Source: a virus. Taken from it: a stretch of 25,931 nt of DNA. The stretch lies in the IMG/VR virus record IMGVR_UViG_3300025108_000338, positions 1 through 25,931 of that record; one strand, given 5' to 3'. The position numbers and the translations under genes are program-made. This document shows positions 1 to 7,205 of this stretch, piece after piece. Numbering within the stretch: the first letter of the stretch is position 1; every line of letters begins with the position of its first letter. The notes under the pieces are model-generated. The model made no database searches. It was not told where the DNA came from and was given only the letters and a program-made list of their open reading frames with translations.

Positions 1-269
1 CATTTAGCTTAGAGACTGCAATAAGTATTGCTGTTACTATAGCTTTAATAGTAGGGATGTGGTATTCCTTGCAAGCTGAAATACAGTTAGCTAAAGAACT
101 ACCTGAGCCAGAAGTATCACGTATGGAATACGATTTAAAGGATCAAATGATTCGTGACTCAATATTAAATACAGAAGGCAAAGTAGATAAATTAGAAGAA
201 AAAGTTGATGACATTAAAGAAGATACACGTAGCATTAATGAAACTCTTCTTAACATGAATAACAAATAG
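1..269 (+). CDS. C-terminal part of a membrane-anchored coiled-coil protein (holin/lysis candidate), 5' end outside window
   Basis: The reading frame is open from the left edge (first full codon at base 3) to a TAG at 267-269. The ATG at 57 lies inside the hydrophobic segment, so it is unlikely to be the true start. The visible part opens with one membrane-spanning stretch (ISIAVTIALIVGMWYSL). A charged region follows whose end has heptad-like spacing (VDKLEEKVDDIKED), suggesting a short coiled coil. A single N-terminal membrane helix followed by a helical tail is seen in small phage lysis proteins (XhlA-like, Rz-like) and in many unassigned marine phage proteins. It is followed 12 bases later by the next gene, which has its own AGAGG site. 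The membrane topology is visible; the lysis role is inference. Confidence 0.7.
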   Translation, partial: FSLETAISIAVTIALIVGMWYSLQAEIQLAKELPEPEVSRMEYDLKDQMIRDSILNTEGKVDKLEEKVDDIKEDTRSINETLLNMNNK

Positions 270-281
270 AGGTGTTTAATT

Positions 282-668
282 ATGAAGAAATATTACAAAT
301 TACTTTGTGGCTTATTTGGTGCAGTATTATTACTATCGCCATTGCATTCACAGTCAGTTAATTTAAAAAACTTTGCACAAGTACAAGCATTATATGCAGA
401 AGATTGTGCGGTAGTTCAAGTAAACGCCTCCTGGAATTATAAAAACAGAGTAAAGGTAGAGAAGTTATCTGAGTTATGTTATATAGGTGAAATAGATTTA
501 ACTAATAAAAATATAGGTGCTGTCATTCAAAAAGAATGGAGCATTAAAGTTGTACCTACTATTATTATTTTTAAAAAAGGTGTAGAAGTAATGAGATATG
601 AAGCTGGAATATCTATGACTTTTGACGAGCAAGAAGTATTCGATAAAATTAAAAAAGAAATTAAATAG
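282..668 (+). CDS. Exported thioredoxin-fold protein lacking the CxxC active site
   Basis: This 128-residue protein has a signal peptide: K2-K3, a hydrophobic core around residues 6-20 and a likely cleavage near residues 22-25 (LHSQS). The rest follows the thioredoxin pattern. It has a strand ending in A49-S50-W51, where WCxxC is expected, and the cis-proline strand VVPT (P92) followed by IIIFKKG. The positions of both catalytic cysteines carry other residues (W51-N-Y-K-N), so disulfide exchange is not expected. Only C9, C42 and C66 are present, and C9 lies in the signal peptide. Start: ATG at 282 with AGAGGTG upstream. Redox-dead thioredoxin folds act as chaperones or polymerase partners, but the signal peptide suggests a periplasmic place here. 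It sits between a membrane protein and virion genes. Fold call is fairly secure, function unknown. Confidence 0.72.
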   Translation: MKKYYKLLCGLFGAVLLLSPLHSQSVNLKNFAQVQALYAEDCAVVQVNASWNYKNRVKVEKLSELCYIGEIDLTNKNIGAVIQKEWSIKVVPTIIIFKKGVEVMRYEAGISMTFDEQEVFDKIKKEIK

Positions 669-671
669 TGT

Positions 672-700
672 TTGGAAACAAAAAATAATATACATATATT
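672..700 (+). promoter_or_regulatory. Candidate sigma70-type promoter for the late structural genes
   Basis: TTGGAA at 672-677 (4 of 6 bases of the -35 consensus) and TATATT at 695-700 (5 of 6 of the -10) are separated by 17 bases. They lie in the 67-base gap between the thioredoxin-fold gene and the lysine-rich gene. The surrounding DNA is very AT-rich, so chance matches are common, but the spacing is ideal and the gap is unusually long for this tightly packed block. Confidence 0.4.
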
Positions 701-707
701 ATGTATA
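689..707. repeat. Palindrome over the -10 region, ATACA-N7-TGTAT type (copy 1)
   Basis: Bases 689-696 (TATACATA) and 700-707 (TATGTATA) are perfect inverted complements around a 3-base centre. The core at 690-706 has the form ATACA-N7-TGTAT. The same 17-base form occurs at 22701-22717 at the other candidate promoter. It covers the -10 box here, as an operator would, and it could also fold as an RNA hairpin. No T-run follows on the + strand, so it is not an ordinary terminator. Confidence 0.45.
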
Positions 708-735
708 AAAATTAATATATAGAGGAGAGTATAAT

Positions 736-1059
736 ATGAAAGTACCAAAAAACTCGAAAACAAAAATTGAAACAAAAACAAAACCAAAAGCAAAAAAATT
801 AACTTTTAAACAAGCTTTTAAACTTAACAAAGATAAAGGTAATAAAACCTTTACTTGGAATAATAAAAAATTTACTACTCAAACTAAAGACGAGGTAAGT
901 AAAAAAGGAACTAGATCAACGATTAGTAAATTAAAAAAGAAAAAAAGAGCTGATGTTAAAAAAGCAAAAGGATTTAAAGCTAAAAGAAAAATAAGAAAAG
1001 CATTTAGAAAAGCTAAAAGAACTATAAAAAAATCAAATAAAATAGCACGTAAATACTAG
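736..1059 (+). CDS. Small lysine-rich phage protein with an FxxAFxxxxxxGxxxFxWxxKxxTT motif
   Basis: This 107-residue protein is extremely basic, with long runs of K and R, and almost certainly binds nucleic acid or another acidic partner. Residues about 24-48 contain a motif with F, AF, G, F-T-W and K-x-x-T-T at fixed spacing. I associate it with small proteins of many phages, usually near the capsid genes, and I know of no proven function. The C-terminal half is nearly all K/R/A helix. Start: ATG at 736 after GAGGAGAG. It follows the candidate promoter at 672-700 and precedes another basic protein by 11 bases. Role in DNA condensation or as a minor virion component is inference. Confidence 0.6.
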   Translation: MKVPKNSKTKIETKTKPKAKKLTFKQAFKLNKDKGNKTFTWNNKKFTTQTKDEVSKKGTRSTISKLKKKKRADVKKAKGFKAKRKIRKAFRKAKRTIKKSNKIARKY

Positions 1060-1070
1060 GGGGGGTAATT

Positions 1071-2087
1071 ATGGCAATAACAAAATATAAAAAAGAAGAT
1101 CATAAAAAGCTTGCAATAGGTGCATTAAAAGCTGGAGCTACGGTAGTAGGAGGAGCAACAGCAATAGGTGTAGCAAGAACTGCAATACCACCTATTATAA
1201 AGTATAGCGGTAAGGCTATAGCAGGTGTAGGTAAAGCTGCATATACAGCTGGATCAACAGGTTTAGGTATTACCAAAGTACCTGGTATAATTAAATCAAT
1301 TCCAGGGGCTGCTAGATCAACTGGTAGTGCTATAAAAAATTTACCAAGTAATGTAAAATCGAGAGCAAATAATGTAGTAAAAGGGTTGCAACCTAATTTA
1401 GGTAACATAGGTAAAGGAATGGATTTAAATATATCTGGACCTAAAACATTATCAAGGACAGCATCATTACCTACAAAAAGTATTACATTTGATTTTAACT
1501 CACCTAAAGTTGTAACAGATACACAAAGTACTGGTAAAAGAACTGCGGCAATTAAAAAGAAATTTAATTCTAATTTACCTGTAGATGTAAAACCTTCACA
1601 ACTTCCTACCAAAAGAGGACCTAGTACTTTTGTACAAAGTGGTACTAGCTCAAGAAATCCTACAACGGGTGTAATGGAAAAGGTAGTAAGGGAAGTTAAA
1701 GGGCCTAAAGTAGGTCAAGGTTCTGTTTCTAATGTAAAAAATGCTGGCAATGTAAAAAATACTAGTCGTTCTAGTAATAGAAAAATACAAGGTATAGTAA
1801 ATAAAGCTGAAAAAACATTAAGTTCTAAAGCTCAAAGAGGTGCTAGCAATCAAGTAATTAAACAAACTGCAATTAAAGCAGGAAAAGATATAGCTGCACA
1901 ACAAAAAAAGACTGTTGTTAAACAAGGTCTTAGATACGGAGCAAAGAAAGTAGCTAAAAGAGCTGCTGCTAGTAGTTTAGCATTAATACCAGGAGTAGGA
2001 ATACCTTTAGCTGCAGCAGCAAATGCAGCACTAACAGCCAATGACATATATACAGTTGGTAAAGCAGTAAAACGAAGAACATCATAA
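1071..2087 (+). CDS. Basic, Ala/Gly-rich protein with hydrophobic segments at both ends, probable virion component
   Basis: I do not recognise a family for this 338-residue protein. Residues about 13-65 are Ala/Gly/Ile-rich and could form membrane-active helices (for instance GALKAGATVVGGATAIGVA). Residues about 300-325 form another hydrophobic stretch (SSLALIPGVGIPLAAAANAA) ending in a basic tail. The middle is low-complexity, rich in S, T, N, K and V, and basic. Start: ATG at 1071 behind a GGGGGG site. It lies between the lysine-rich protein and a coiled-coil protein in the late block. Terminal hydrophobic segments in a basic structural-block protein would suit a minor capsid or DNA-ejection protein, but this is inference. 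Confidence 0.55.
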   Translation: MAITKYKKEDHKKLAIGALKAGATVVGGATAIGVARTAIPPIIKYSGKAIAGVGKAAYTAGSTGLGITKVPGIIKSIPGAARSTGSAIKNLPSNVKSRANNVVKGLQPNLGNIGKGMDLNISGPKTLSRTASLPTKSITFDFNSPKVVTDTQSTGKRTAAIKKKFNSNLPVDVKPSQLPTKRGPSTFVQSGTSSRNPTTGVMEKVVREVKGPKVGQGSVSNVKNAGNVKNTSRSSNRKIQGIVNKAEKTLSSKAQRGASNQVIKQTAIKAGKDIAAQQKKTVVKQGLRYGAKKVAKRAAASSLALIPGVGIPLAAAANAALTANDIYTVGKAVKRRTS

Positions 2088-2109
2088 GATAACCGAAGTA
2101 GGAGAGTAA

Positions 2110-2310
2110 ATGGCTAAAGAAGTAAAAGTCGATTTAAAAGAACAGGCTACCAGTCAAATGGCAAGTATGGTAGAGCAACACAATAGTTTAGTTAGTGAAA
2201 TACAAGAAGCTAACGGACGATTAACTGAAATTAAAAATATGATTATAGAGCATCAAGGATATGTGAAAGGCCTAGAAGCGTGTGAAGAATCATGTCAGGA
2301 GAAAAAATAA
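2110..2310 (+). CDS. Small coiled-coil protein
   Basis: This 66-residue protein is predicted helical almost throughout, with heptad-type spacing in residues about 18-52 (VEQHNSLVSEIQEANGRLTE). Two cysteines near the C-terminus (C58, C62) lie four residues apart. Start: ATG at 2110 after AGGAGAG. Its stop TAA at 2308-2310 shares its last base with the ATG of the next gene, so the two are probably translationally coupled. Such short coiled-coil proteins occur as scaffolding helpers or spanin-like proteins; nothing here decides between them. Confidence 0.6.
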   Translation: MAKEVKVDLKEQATSQMASMVEQHNSLVSEIQEANGRLTEIKNMIIEHQGYVKGLEACEESCQEKK

Positions 2311-2462
2311 TGGGACCAATATTAGGAAAGTTATTAGCAAAGTTAGGTACTGAAAAAGTACTTAAAGCTATCGTACTACATTTAGGAGAGGCCTTAGTAG
2401 CTAAGTCTTCAAATAAATTAGATGATAAGCTATTTGCAGAAATTAAAAAAGCACTTAAATAA
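2310..2462 (+). CDS. 50-residue amphipathic helical protein
   Basis: This short gene fills the gap before the phosphatase gene. The ATG at 2310 overlaps the previous stop (TAATG), and an AGGAG site lies at 2297-2301, eight bases upstream. An in-frame ATG at 2292 is less well placed. The 50-residue product (MGPILGKLLAKLGTEKVLKA...) alternates Leu/Ile/Val with Lys and Glu, giving one long amphipathic helix, and ends in KKALK before TAA at 2460-2462. It could be peripherally membrane-bound or a helical partner of a virion protein. No family recognised. Confidence 0.6.
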   Translation: MGPILGKLLAKLGTEKVLKAIVLHLGEALVAKSSNKLDDKLFAEIKKALK

Positions 2463-2474
2463 TAGGAGGTTTCG

Positions 2475-3242
2475 TTGAAACTAAAAAAACGTGGTATAGT
2501 AATACCTGATCAGCATTATCCATTAGAAGATAGAGCTGCAGTAGAGTGTGTTAAAAAAGCAATCTTGAAAATTAAACCTGACGTATTTGTAAACTTAGGT
2601 GATGTTGGAGAGTGGGAGTCTGTATCTGCTTGGAGGTACAAAGACAAGAAGTTACCACCTTTAGAGTTTCAACTTCCTATTGTAAATGAAGATATAAGAT
2701 TAGTAAATGAAGGACTGGATGAGTGGGATGAGTTATTGGAGAAAGTTGGATGTAAAGAAAAGTATTTACTTCAAGGTAACCACGATCTCTGGTTGGATAA
2801 TTTTGCTAACAAGTATCCTTATCTTAGTGATTACAGCTTTTTTAAAGCATGTAAAATCAAAGAAAGAGGATATACTTACACAGAATACAACCTACCTATC
2901 CAAGTAGGTAAGTTGGTATTTTTTCATGGTGCGTTTGCAACAACATACCATGCAAAGAAACACTTAGAAACATATGGTGAGAATGTAATGTATGGACACG
3001 TACATGACATACAACGTCATACTATGACAAAGCTTAATAGTAACATTGGTGCTTGGTCTATGGGATGTTTAAAGGACATGTCACACGAAAGCAATAAGTG
3101 GTTAAAAGGTAGACTGCATAACTGGGGTCATGCTTTTGCTATAGTTGATTGGTATGACAATGGAGAATTTAAAGTAGAGACAGTTGAAATTACAGATGGT
3201 AAAACTTCTGTATGGGGAGAAATTATAGATGGGAATATATAA
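2475..3242 (+). CDS. Calcineurin-like metallophosphoesterase
   Basis: This 255-residue protein carries the full two-metal signature of the calcineurin-like family. D12-x-H14 lies in VIPDQHYP, G42-D43 in NLGDVGEW, G101-N-H-D104 in LLQGNHDLW, H151 after a hydrophobic strand, and G174-H-x-H177 in MYGHVHD. These residues bind a pair of metal ions and hydrolyse phosphoester bonds. The start is TTG at 2475, chosen because a perfect AGGAGG (2464-2469) lies five bases upstream. Placed among virion genes, it may process DNA or nucleotides or act on a host phosphoprotein; the substrate cannot be read from the sequence. Its 3' end overlaps the next small gene by 14 bases. Confidence 0.88.
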   Translation: MKLKKRGIVIPDQHYPLEDRAAVECVKKAILKIKPDVFVNLGDVGEWESVSAWRYKDKKLPPLEFQLPIVNEDIRLVNEGLDEWDELLEKVGCKEKYLLQGNHDLWLDNFANKYPYLSDYSFFKACKIKERGYTYTEYNLPIQVGKLVFFHGAFATTYHAKKHLETYGENVMYGHVHDIQRHTMTKLNSNIGAWSMGCLKDMSHESNKWLKGRLHNWGHAFAIVDWYDNGEFKVETVEITDGKTSVWGEIIDGNI

Positions 3243-3417
3243 TACATCAACAGGAAAAGGACAAGAGTTTCAAGGTACTTCTATTGGCGACAGCAGGAGA
3301 AAGTATAATTTAAAAACTAAGTCAAACAAAAAGGTAAAGCTTATTGATATGAACGAAGTTACCAGGGGTAATGTAATTTGTAATAAGCTAAAAATAGCTT
3401 GTGCCAAAGTTAACTAA
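3229..3417 (+). CDS. Small hypothetical protein overlapping both neighbours
   Basis: A 62-residue frame begins at the ATG at 3229 with GGGGAG upstream. It overlaps the end of the phosphatase gene by 14 bases and the start of the next gene by 17. The product is polar and basic, without recognised motifs, and its end lies on the hairpin at 3385-3400. Without it there would be a 158-base gap, unusual in this block, and the ribosome site supports it. No family is recognised, so moderate confidence only. Confidence 0.5.
   Translation: MGIYNTSTGKGQEFQGTSIGDSRRKYNLKTKSNKKVKLIDMNEVTRGNVICNKLKIACAKVN
3385..3400 (+). promoter_or_regulatory. Hairpin abutting the GTG start of the neck/tail gene
   Basis: AAGCTA and TAGCTT form a perfect 6-bp stem around an AAAA loop, ending at the base before the GTG at 3401. 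There is no Shine-Dalgarno sequence in the usual place, so translation of the 797-residue gene probably depends on ribosomes arriving from the overlapping upstream gene. These would unfold the stem. Confidence 0.4.
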
Positions 3418-5794
3418 ACATATAAACAACTTTAGTGGTGGCTTAAATAATAATACTAACTCTAAAGATTTGAATGATAATGAATTTCAAATCTTAGATA
3501 AATTATCAAATGAGGTACCAGGTAAGATTACAATGAATGGATCTGCTGTAGCTGAAAACATAGGTTCAAATGCAATATCAAGTATAGATGATTTGAATTT
3601 CGGTAATGGTTTATTATACACAAACTTAGATAGAAACTTAGGAGCTGCTCAAACAATTAGTGAAACAGAGTATTTTTTTATTAATGATACTACTAATAGT
3701 ATTGTGCGTATCTATGATATTACAACCCCTGCAGTAGAATCTAATACCATTAATTATGGTGCTTCTTCAAGCAAGGTTGACATGTATACTATAGATGGGC
3801 AGACAAGAGTTGTTCCTCACTATGGAGCATCAGATAATAAAGCTAAAGTACTTGGATATTATAAATTTAATAGAAAGTTAGGTGCATCATCTACAAATCA
3901 AGATATTAACAATGAAGTTACAGCTACATATAGAGATGAAGATTTATATTTAGCTCCTATACAAAGAAGTGGTTCTTATAATTACGACAAAGATGCATTA
4001 AACTCTAAACAAGCTTTTTTTAATCCTACACAAGAGTCTGAGTTATTTATGTGGGATATACAAAATGGTGACTTTTCGGGGGATACTAGAAAATTATCTT
4101 TAACTGCACCTACGGTAGAAAATATACTAGATAATTATGGTAGCGGTACTGAATATACAGTTGCAAAACAAGGATCTATGGCTATCTTTGCTTACACTAG
4201 AAACGATGACTTAGATGATTCAAATGGTAATATTACATTTTATGCAGACAAAAGATATGGTATTTGGGCTACAAAAGTATATGCTAATTACGATAATGAT
4301 TCTAATAAAAGTGAATCTCATCCAGTTTATTTAGGAGAGATATATCAAAAAACTAGAAGTACAGATAAAGTGCAACCCTTACACCTTGCTTTAATAGGTA
4401 GGATGGGAGATAAGTCTCCAAGGTATGCAGGCTTTAAACTTTATTACGCTTTAATGGATAACTGGTATACTTCAGGTTCACCAAATTACATAGACTCAGC
4501 AAGTAATATAGGGGTTAAGTATTTATTAGCAGAAGTAGACTTTGAAAAAGGTTTAAGATTTGGTGGAAGTACTTCTTATGAAGCTTTTGACACAGATATA
4601 TTTGATAGCCAAGAACAATTTATTTATCCTAATTCTGCATATAGCACTGTTCCTGTTGACAATGTTTTATCGGGACGTACTGTAGCTAATCTTTCTATTA
4701 AGGAACCTTTACTGCAAGAAAAAGGTAGCGTTATAGGAGATTTTAATACAGGATTTAAAACTTCTACTATTATAAATAGAAGAGTATATGCTGGTAATAT
4801 ACAATATAAAGATAGTAAAAATAATTTAGTTACTAAATCTGACAGAGTATTAAAGTCACTACCAAATAAATTTGATTTTTTTCCAGAAGATTCTTTTATA
4901 GATGTAGAAGTAGAAGATGGAGATAGTGTAATAAAGCTAGAATCTATAGGTAATAAATTATTACAATTTAAAAGAAATAAATTATTTATTGTAAACGTTT
5001 CACGTGACATAGAATTTCTAGAAGCTACTATAGATTATAAGGGCGTAGAAAAAGATTACCATGTAGTTAAGGGTGAAGGGTTTGTAGCTTGGTTTAATAC
5101 TTATGGTGCTTATTTATATGACGGAGAAAGAATTAATGAACTTAGTATAGGTGGAAACGGTCAGCCTAAATTAGCTAATTGGTCTAGTGACTACTATCAC
5201 GATGACAATATTATAGGTTATTTACCTATAAGTAAAGAATTAATTATTCTTAAAAAAGGTGGTAACTCATTATATTATGATTTGAAATCAGAGTCATGGA
5301 GAACCGACGGTATTAAACTTACTATTGATGCAACTAACTTTGTTAATGATAGTAGTGGTCAATTGAAATGGTTTCATAAAGTTTTAGGAATTAATGGCGA
5401 TCCAAATAGTATTAATAGAACTAAATGGAATCCTTCAGAATCATCAATTAGTGGTAGCCCTACAATATTTAAAACAAAACTATATGATATGGACACACCT
5501 AACACTTCTAAAAATTTTAATACTATTTATATAAATTATAAAGGTGGAACTAACGGAGCTAACGTTACTATGAAAGGTTTTGGAACTAGAAAAGACAATA
5601 CAGATCTAGGCGTAACTACTATAGGTGCATTAGAAAGCACAGGAAGTACCTTTAAAACGGCTAAATTGCCCCTTCCTAGCAGTTTCAAGAACTTACTTAG
5701 CATGGGTATCCAATTAGACGTAACTAATGGCTTAAACGTTGGATTTGAAATTAACGATATTCAAATAGTTTACAGGACAAAGGTGAACAGTTAA
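3401..5794 (+). CDS. Large beta-rich neck/tail (stabilization-type) structural protein
   Basis: This 797-residue protein starts at GTG 3401. Its N-terminus, with the KHINNFSGGLN patch followed by a D-N-E-F-Q-x-L segment and N-E-x-P-G-K, resembles phage proteins annotated as stabilization, neck-ring or tail-tube proteins. The centre (about residues 500-600) repeats short strands. One is a LLQFKRNKLFIVNVS strand, and GEGFVAWFNTYGAYLYDGE then reads like a blade of a beta-propeller. No membrane segments or coiled coils are seen. It lies downstream of small capsid-type genes and upstream of lysozyme and internal virion genes, as expected for a neck or tail component. The start is unusual: GTG, no ribosome site, a hairpin directly before it, and a 17-base overlap with the upstream gene. 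A beta-propeller virion protein is likely; its exact place is inferred. Confidence 0.68.
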   Translation: MPKLTKHINNFSGGLNNNTNSKDLNDNEFQILDKLSNEVPGKITMNGSAVAENIGSNAISSIDDLNFGNGLLYTNLDRNLGAAQTISETEYFFINDTTNSIVRIYDITTPAVESNTINYGASSSKVDMYTIDGQTRVVPHYGASDNKAKVLGYYKFNRKLGASSTNQDINNEVTATYRDEDLYLAPIQRSGSYNYDKDALNSKQAFFNPTQESELFMWDIQNGDFSGDTRKLSLTAPTVENILDNYGSGTEYTVAKQGSMAIFAYTRNDDLDDSNGNITFYADKRYGIWATKVYANYDNDSNKSESHPVYLGEIYQKTRSTDKVQPLHLALIGRMGDKSPRYAGFKLYYALMDNWYTSGSPNYIDSASNIGVKYLLAEVDFEKGLRFGGSTSYEAFDTDIFDSQEQFIYPNSAYSTVPVDNVLSGRTVANLSIKEPLLQEKGSVIGDFNTGFKTSTIINRRVYAGNIQYKDSKNNLVTKSDRVLKSLPNKFDFFPEDSFIDVEVEDGDSVIKLESIGNKLLQFKRNKLFIVNVSRDIEFLEATIDYKGVEKDYHVVKGEGFVAWFNTYGAYLYDGERINELSIGGNGQPKLANWSSDYYHDDNIIGYLPISKELIILKKGGNSLYYDLKSESWRTDGIKLTIDATNFVNDSSGQLKWFHKVLGINGDPNSINRTKWNPSESSISGSPTIFKTKLYDMDTPNTSKNFNTIYINYKGGTNGANVTMKGFGTRKDNTDLGVTTIGALESTGSTFKTAKLPLPSSFKNLLSMGIQLDVTNGLNVGFEINDIQIVYRTKVNS

Positions 5795-6030
5795 TGTACA
5801 AAAGAAAAAAAAGTTTATTAAGTTCTATAAATTCTATGATAGATGACGGTAAAAGAATAGAAGAAGTAAAGCAACAATACGAAACACCTATTAAAACATC
5901 TGAACCTATACCTGATAATAATAAAGGTGCTGACGGTGACAGAAAGGTAGTAAAAGAATCAGATGGAGAATATTTATATATAAAAAGTAGTGGAAGATGG
6001 ATGAAACTACAACTACAGGAGGTAGAATAA
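5794..6030 (+). CDS. Small protein with a C-terminal GEYLYIKSSGRWMKL motif
   Basis: This 78-residue protein starts at an ATG sharing a base with the preceding stop (TAATG), with AAGGTG upstream. It has a basic, helical N-terminus (residues 1-30) and a polar acidic linker. It ends in a short beta hairpin-like motif in which Y, L, K, G, W and L are regularly spaced. I recall similar G-x-x-Y-L-x-x-K-x-x-G-x-W endings in small phage structural proteins. Its stop overlaps the next ATG. A minor virion protein is the best guess; no function is assigned. Confidence 0.55.
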   Translation: MYKRKKSLLSSINSMIDDGKRIEEVKQQYETPIKTSEPIPDNNKGADGDRKVVKESDGEYLYIKSSGRWMKLQLQEVE

Positions 6031-6410
6031 TGGCTACAGAAGCACAGAATATTATGCAAAGCTTTAGAGCGGCTGATGAAAGAGAAAGAGTTAAAGATGA
6101 AAATCGTTTATTATTTGGTGGAGATAATTATATAGGTGGAGTTGCTGGTTTTGTTACAGATGCAGCAGCTGGAATGTATGCTGCTACAACAGCAATGAAC
6201 TCTGTAGAAACAATTAAAAACATTACAGACCCTAGAGATTTTAAAGAAATGACTGCTGATTCTATGAAAGAGCTATCAATAGATCCTAGTTTTATGAATA
6301 AGTTTAAAGAAGATTTAGTAAAAAGCTATAGAGATGCTGTTTCTTTATATAGTGATAAAATTAGAACAGATATTGGTAATATAAAATTAAACATGACAGA
6401 AAAATCTTAA
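6030..6410 (+). CDS. Small helical protein, probable virion component
   Basis: The ATG at 6030 (MATEAQN) is preferred over an in-frame ATG at 5997. AGGAGG lies at 6017-6022, seven bases upstream, and the ATG shares a base with the previous stop. This gives 126 residues. Residues about 30-55 contain a mildly hydrophobic Ala/Gly stretch (GVAGFVTDAAAGMYAATTAM), and the rest is charged helix. No family recognised. It sits directly before the lysozyme gene, separated by one base. Confidence 0.58.
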   Translation: MATEAQNIMQSFRAADERERVKDENRLLFGGDNYIGGVAGFVTDAAAGMYAATTAMNSVETIKNITDPRDFKEMTADSMKELSIDPSFMNKFKEDLVKSYRDAVSLYSDKIRTDIGNIKLNMTEKS

Positions 6411-6411
6411 A

Positions 6412-6906
6412 ATGATTATACCTGGAGACATATCATTTAGACAAAAACTTTATGATCACATTAAATTGCGTGAAGGTTATAAAAACGTAGTCTATTTAGA
6501 CACATTAGGAAAACCTACTGGTGGTATAGGACACTTACTAAGTTCTTCTGAACGTAAAACATTTCCTTTGGGTTGTATAATAAAAGAAAGTATTATAAAA
6601 GAGTGGTATGATAAAGACATACAAAAATCTTTAGACGCATGTAATGAACAGTGTAAGATATTAAATGTATTTAATACTGAATTTAAAATTGCTTTAACAT
6701 CTGTAAATTTTCAACTTGGTACTAAGTGGTATAGAAAGTTTCCATCAGCTTGGAAAGCACTATGTCATAACGATTACGATAAAGCTATGGACGAAGTTTT
6801 ATATGCTAACAAGAAAGAAAAAAAATATTCTAAATGGTACAAACAAACACCTGTAAGAGTAAAAGATTTTATAACAGCAATAGAAAATATTAAGGAGAGT
6901 ATTTAA
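6412..6906 (+). CDS. GH24 (T4-type) lysozyme / endolysin
   Basis: The 164-residue product has the T4 lysozyme signature. REGY carries E21, YLDTLGK carries D30 and PTGGIGHLL carries T36. The spacing (9 and 6 residues) is identical to the E11/D20/T26 triad of T4 lysozyme. It cleaves the beta-1,4 bond between N-acetylmuramic acid and N-acetylglucosamine in peptidoglycan. The length is that of the family. There is no signal peptide or membrane segment, so for lysis it would need a holin; a candidate membrane protein ends at 269. Its position among internal virion genes also allows a role in cell-wall penetration during DNA entry. No clear ribosome site precedes the ATG, which follows the preceding TAA by one base, so coupling is likely. 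Confidence 0.92.
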   Translation: MIIPGDISFRQKLYDHIKLREGYKNVVYLDTLGKPTGGIGHLLSSSERKTFPLGCIIKESIIKEWYDKDIQKSLDACNEQCKILNVFNTEFKIALTSVNFQLGTKWYRKFPSAWKALCHNDYDKAMDEVLYANKKEKKYSKWYKQTPVRVKDFITAIENIKESI

Positions 6907-7205
6907 TGATTCAAGATAAAATAAAAAAAAGAACTAAAACTGACCCTATGTTAGAAGGAACTAATCAACCTGGTGAATTAGCAGATACTCCTAAGTTTCC
7001 AGCTGGTGTACAAGACCCTGTTTTATTTGAGCAAGGAGTAGATCAACCTGGAGAGCTAAAAGATACTCCAGTAGAACCTAATGAGCAATTTTTAAAAGAT
7101 ATAAAAAAACAAGTCTCACAAGAAACTGCATCAAGATTTGTGTTGTTAGATGTTTTAGATGACTTGGGGTTAGAATTTAATTCATTTGAAAAGGAGAGTA
7201 AGTAA
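6906..7205 (+). CDS. Small acidic proline-containing protein with a repeated QPGELxDTP motif
   Basis: This 99-residue protein holds two copies of a 10-residue unit, NQPGELADTP (residues 20-29) and DQPGELKDTP (residues 46-55), 26 residues apart. Elsewhere it is acidic, with a basic N-terminus (KIKKRTK) and a helical C-terminal part. The ATG at 6906 follows AAGGAGAG and overlaps the lysozyme stop by one base. The repeated unit looks like a linear binding motif for a partner protein. No family recognised; a scaffold or virion-adaptor role is only a guess. Confidence 0.55.
   Translation: MIQDKIKKRTKTDPMLEGTNQPGELADTPKFPAGVQDPVLFEQGVDQPGELKDTPVEPNEQFLKDIKKQVSQETASRFVLLDVLDDLGLEFNSFEKESK

Noticed and set aside
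1100-1612. 170-codon open frame on the - strand
   Set aside because: Antisense to the Ala/Gly-rich protein; its hydrophobic look is a mirror of the Ala/Lys/Thr-rich codons of the real gene.
2707-2907. 66-codon open frame on the + strand inside the phosphatase gene
   Set aside because: Overlaps the phosphatase catalytic region in another frame and has no supporting signal.
2891-2912. CCTAC ... GTAGG hairpin
   Set aside because: Short, AT-rich loop, inside the phosphatase coding sequence; likely chance.
4624-5010. 128-codon open frame on the - strand
   Set aside because: It lies inside the neck/tail gene, has no ribosome site and its product is S/L-rich low-information sequence typical of antisense frames.
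5751-6059. 102-codon open frame on the - strand
   Set aside because: Crosses two well-supported + strand genes with their own ribosome sites.
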